This document shows, in pieces, positions 55,450-64,000 of a DNA stretch of 64,000 nt. The stretch is taken from NCBI GenBank assembly GCA_947846985.1, contig CANTUZ010000014.1, positions 12,544,778 through 12,608,777 on the forward strand. Reading direction: 5' to 3'. The stretch's first letter is position 1, and every line of letters begins with the position of its first letter. The translations under genes were made by a program, and so were the position numbers. The DNA comes from Fratercula arctica. Its lineage: Eukaryota > Chordata > Aves > Charadriiformes > Alcidae. The notes beneath the pieces were generated by a model that did no database searches, was not told where the DNA came from, and saw only the letters and a list, made by a program, of their open reading frames with translations.

Positions 55450-56047
55450 CTCGGCTCCGCCTCCTTAAAGCGGCCCTGGCCCTTTATTGGTCGTTCTGCT
55501 CCCTTCTGTGCTCCCATTGGCCGGTGGAGGGCTTGGTCCCGCCCCCTCCGCGTTCCCATTGGCGGGCCGGCGCGCTGGGCTCACCCACTGCCTACCCATT
55601 GGCTGTAGGGGCTGCCGGGCCCGCCCCGCACCGTCTGCGCCGCCTTCCTATTGGCTGGAACCGCCGCAGCGCCCGCCCCGCGCTCCCATTGGCCGGCAGC
55701 GCTGCTGCGCCCGCCCCGCGCTCCCATTGGCCGCCGCCCTCCCCGCACGCTCCCATTGGCCGGCAGCGCCGCTGCGCCCGCCCCGCGCTCCCATTACCCG
55801 CCGCGCCCCCCCCCACCTCCCCGCGCCGCGCGCTGATTGGCGGCGCCTCCCTTTTCCCCCGCCCTCGCCGCCCGCTGATTGGCCGCTCTCCCCTCCCTCG
55901 GCTTCCTCTTCCTGCCCGGCGCCGCCGCGCCCGTCCCCCTCTTTCCCCTCGACCAATGGGAAGGGCGGGAGGGGGCGCGGCCGCGCGCTGATTGGCTGCC
56001 GGGGGGCGGACCTGCGCGCGCAGCCGCGGTGGGCGGGGCCCGGGGGT

Positions 56048-56078
<31 letters not shown>

Positions 56079-56120
56079 TCCAGGGCCCCGGGGGGCGCCC
56101 CCCCCCCCCCGCTCGTCGCC
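55450..56120 (+). promoter_or_regulatory. TBC1D10B promoter with a CCAAT-box array
   Basis: About twelve ATTGG/CCAAT boxes between 55480 and 55995, mostly in a repeated CGCTCCCATTGGCC context spaced 25-55 bp, i.e. a minisatellite of NF-Y type sites. A GCC run follows at 56050. Confidence 0.75.

Positions 56121-64000
<7,880 letters not shown>

Overview
The window is vertebrate nuclear DNA, most likely from a bird and probably from a GC-rich dot microchromosome. The evidence is dense short-exon genes, introns built almost entirely of C- or G-rich minisatellites, CpG-island promoters, and a gene set that matches the human 16p11.2 neighbourhood. Species cannot be fixed from sequence alone. I recognise five genes: HSD3B7 (minus, 1-4276, C-terminal exons lie off the left edge), SETD1A (minus, about 5.8-33.2 kb), FBXL19 (minus, about 34.4-51.9 kb), an unnamed C2H2 zinc-finger gene (plus, about 52.0-55.4 kb) and TBC1D10B (plus, from about 56.1 kb, 3' exons lie off the right edge). 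Family identity rests on long conserved peptide blocks, and most exon borders were set by splice signals plus codon phase.

Layout: HSD3B7 supplies a bile-acid-pathway sterol dehydrogenase. SETD1A encodes the COMPASS H3K4 methyltransferase: RRM in exons at 30 kb, low-complexity Ser/Glu/Pro middle at 14-23 kb, N-SET and SET at 7.6-14 kb. FBXL19 encodes a CXXC-PHD-F-box-LRR protein that binds unmethylated CpG islands. FBXL19 and the zinc-finger gene diverge from a shared CpG promoter at 51.5-52.2 kb. TBC1D10B is a Rab GAP whose first exon carries a large coding minisatellite. No mobile element, tRNA, rRNA or CRISPR array was recognised. The genes are linked by position, not by a common pathway, although SETD1A and FBXL19 both act at CpG-island chromatin.

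The most unusual property is that several tandem arrays do not stop at the intron edge: the repeat unit includes the end of a coding exon and its splice site. SETD1A (two exons), FBXL19 (three exons) and TBC1D10B (both ends of one exon) each carry recognisable extra exon fragments, often with intact GT or AG signals. Other notable features are an 809-bp dimeric higher-order satellite inside SETD1A intron 4, a coding repeat in TBC1D10B that contains CCAAT and YY1-like motifs in each unit, and a 156-bp in-frame repeat after the zinc fingers.

Caution: many coding exons are out of frame by exactly one extra G or C. Exon phase and conservation show these are most simply consensus insertion errors, so the genes should be read as intact, not as pseudogenes.
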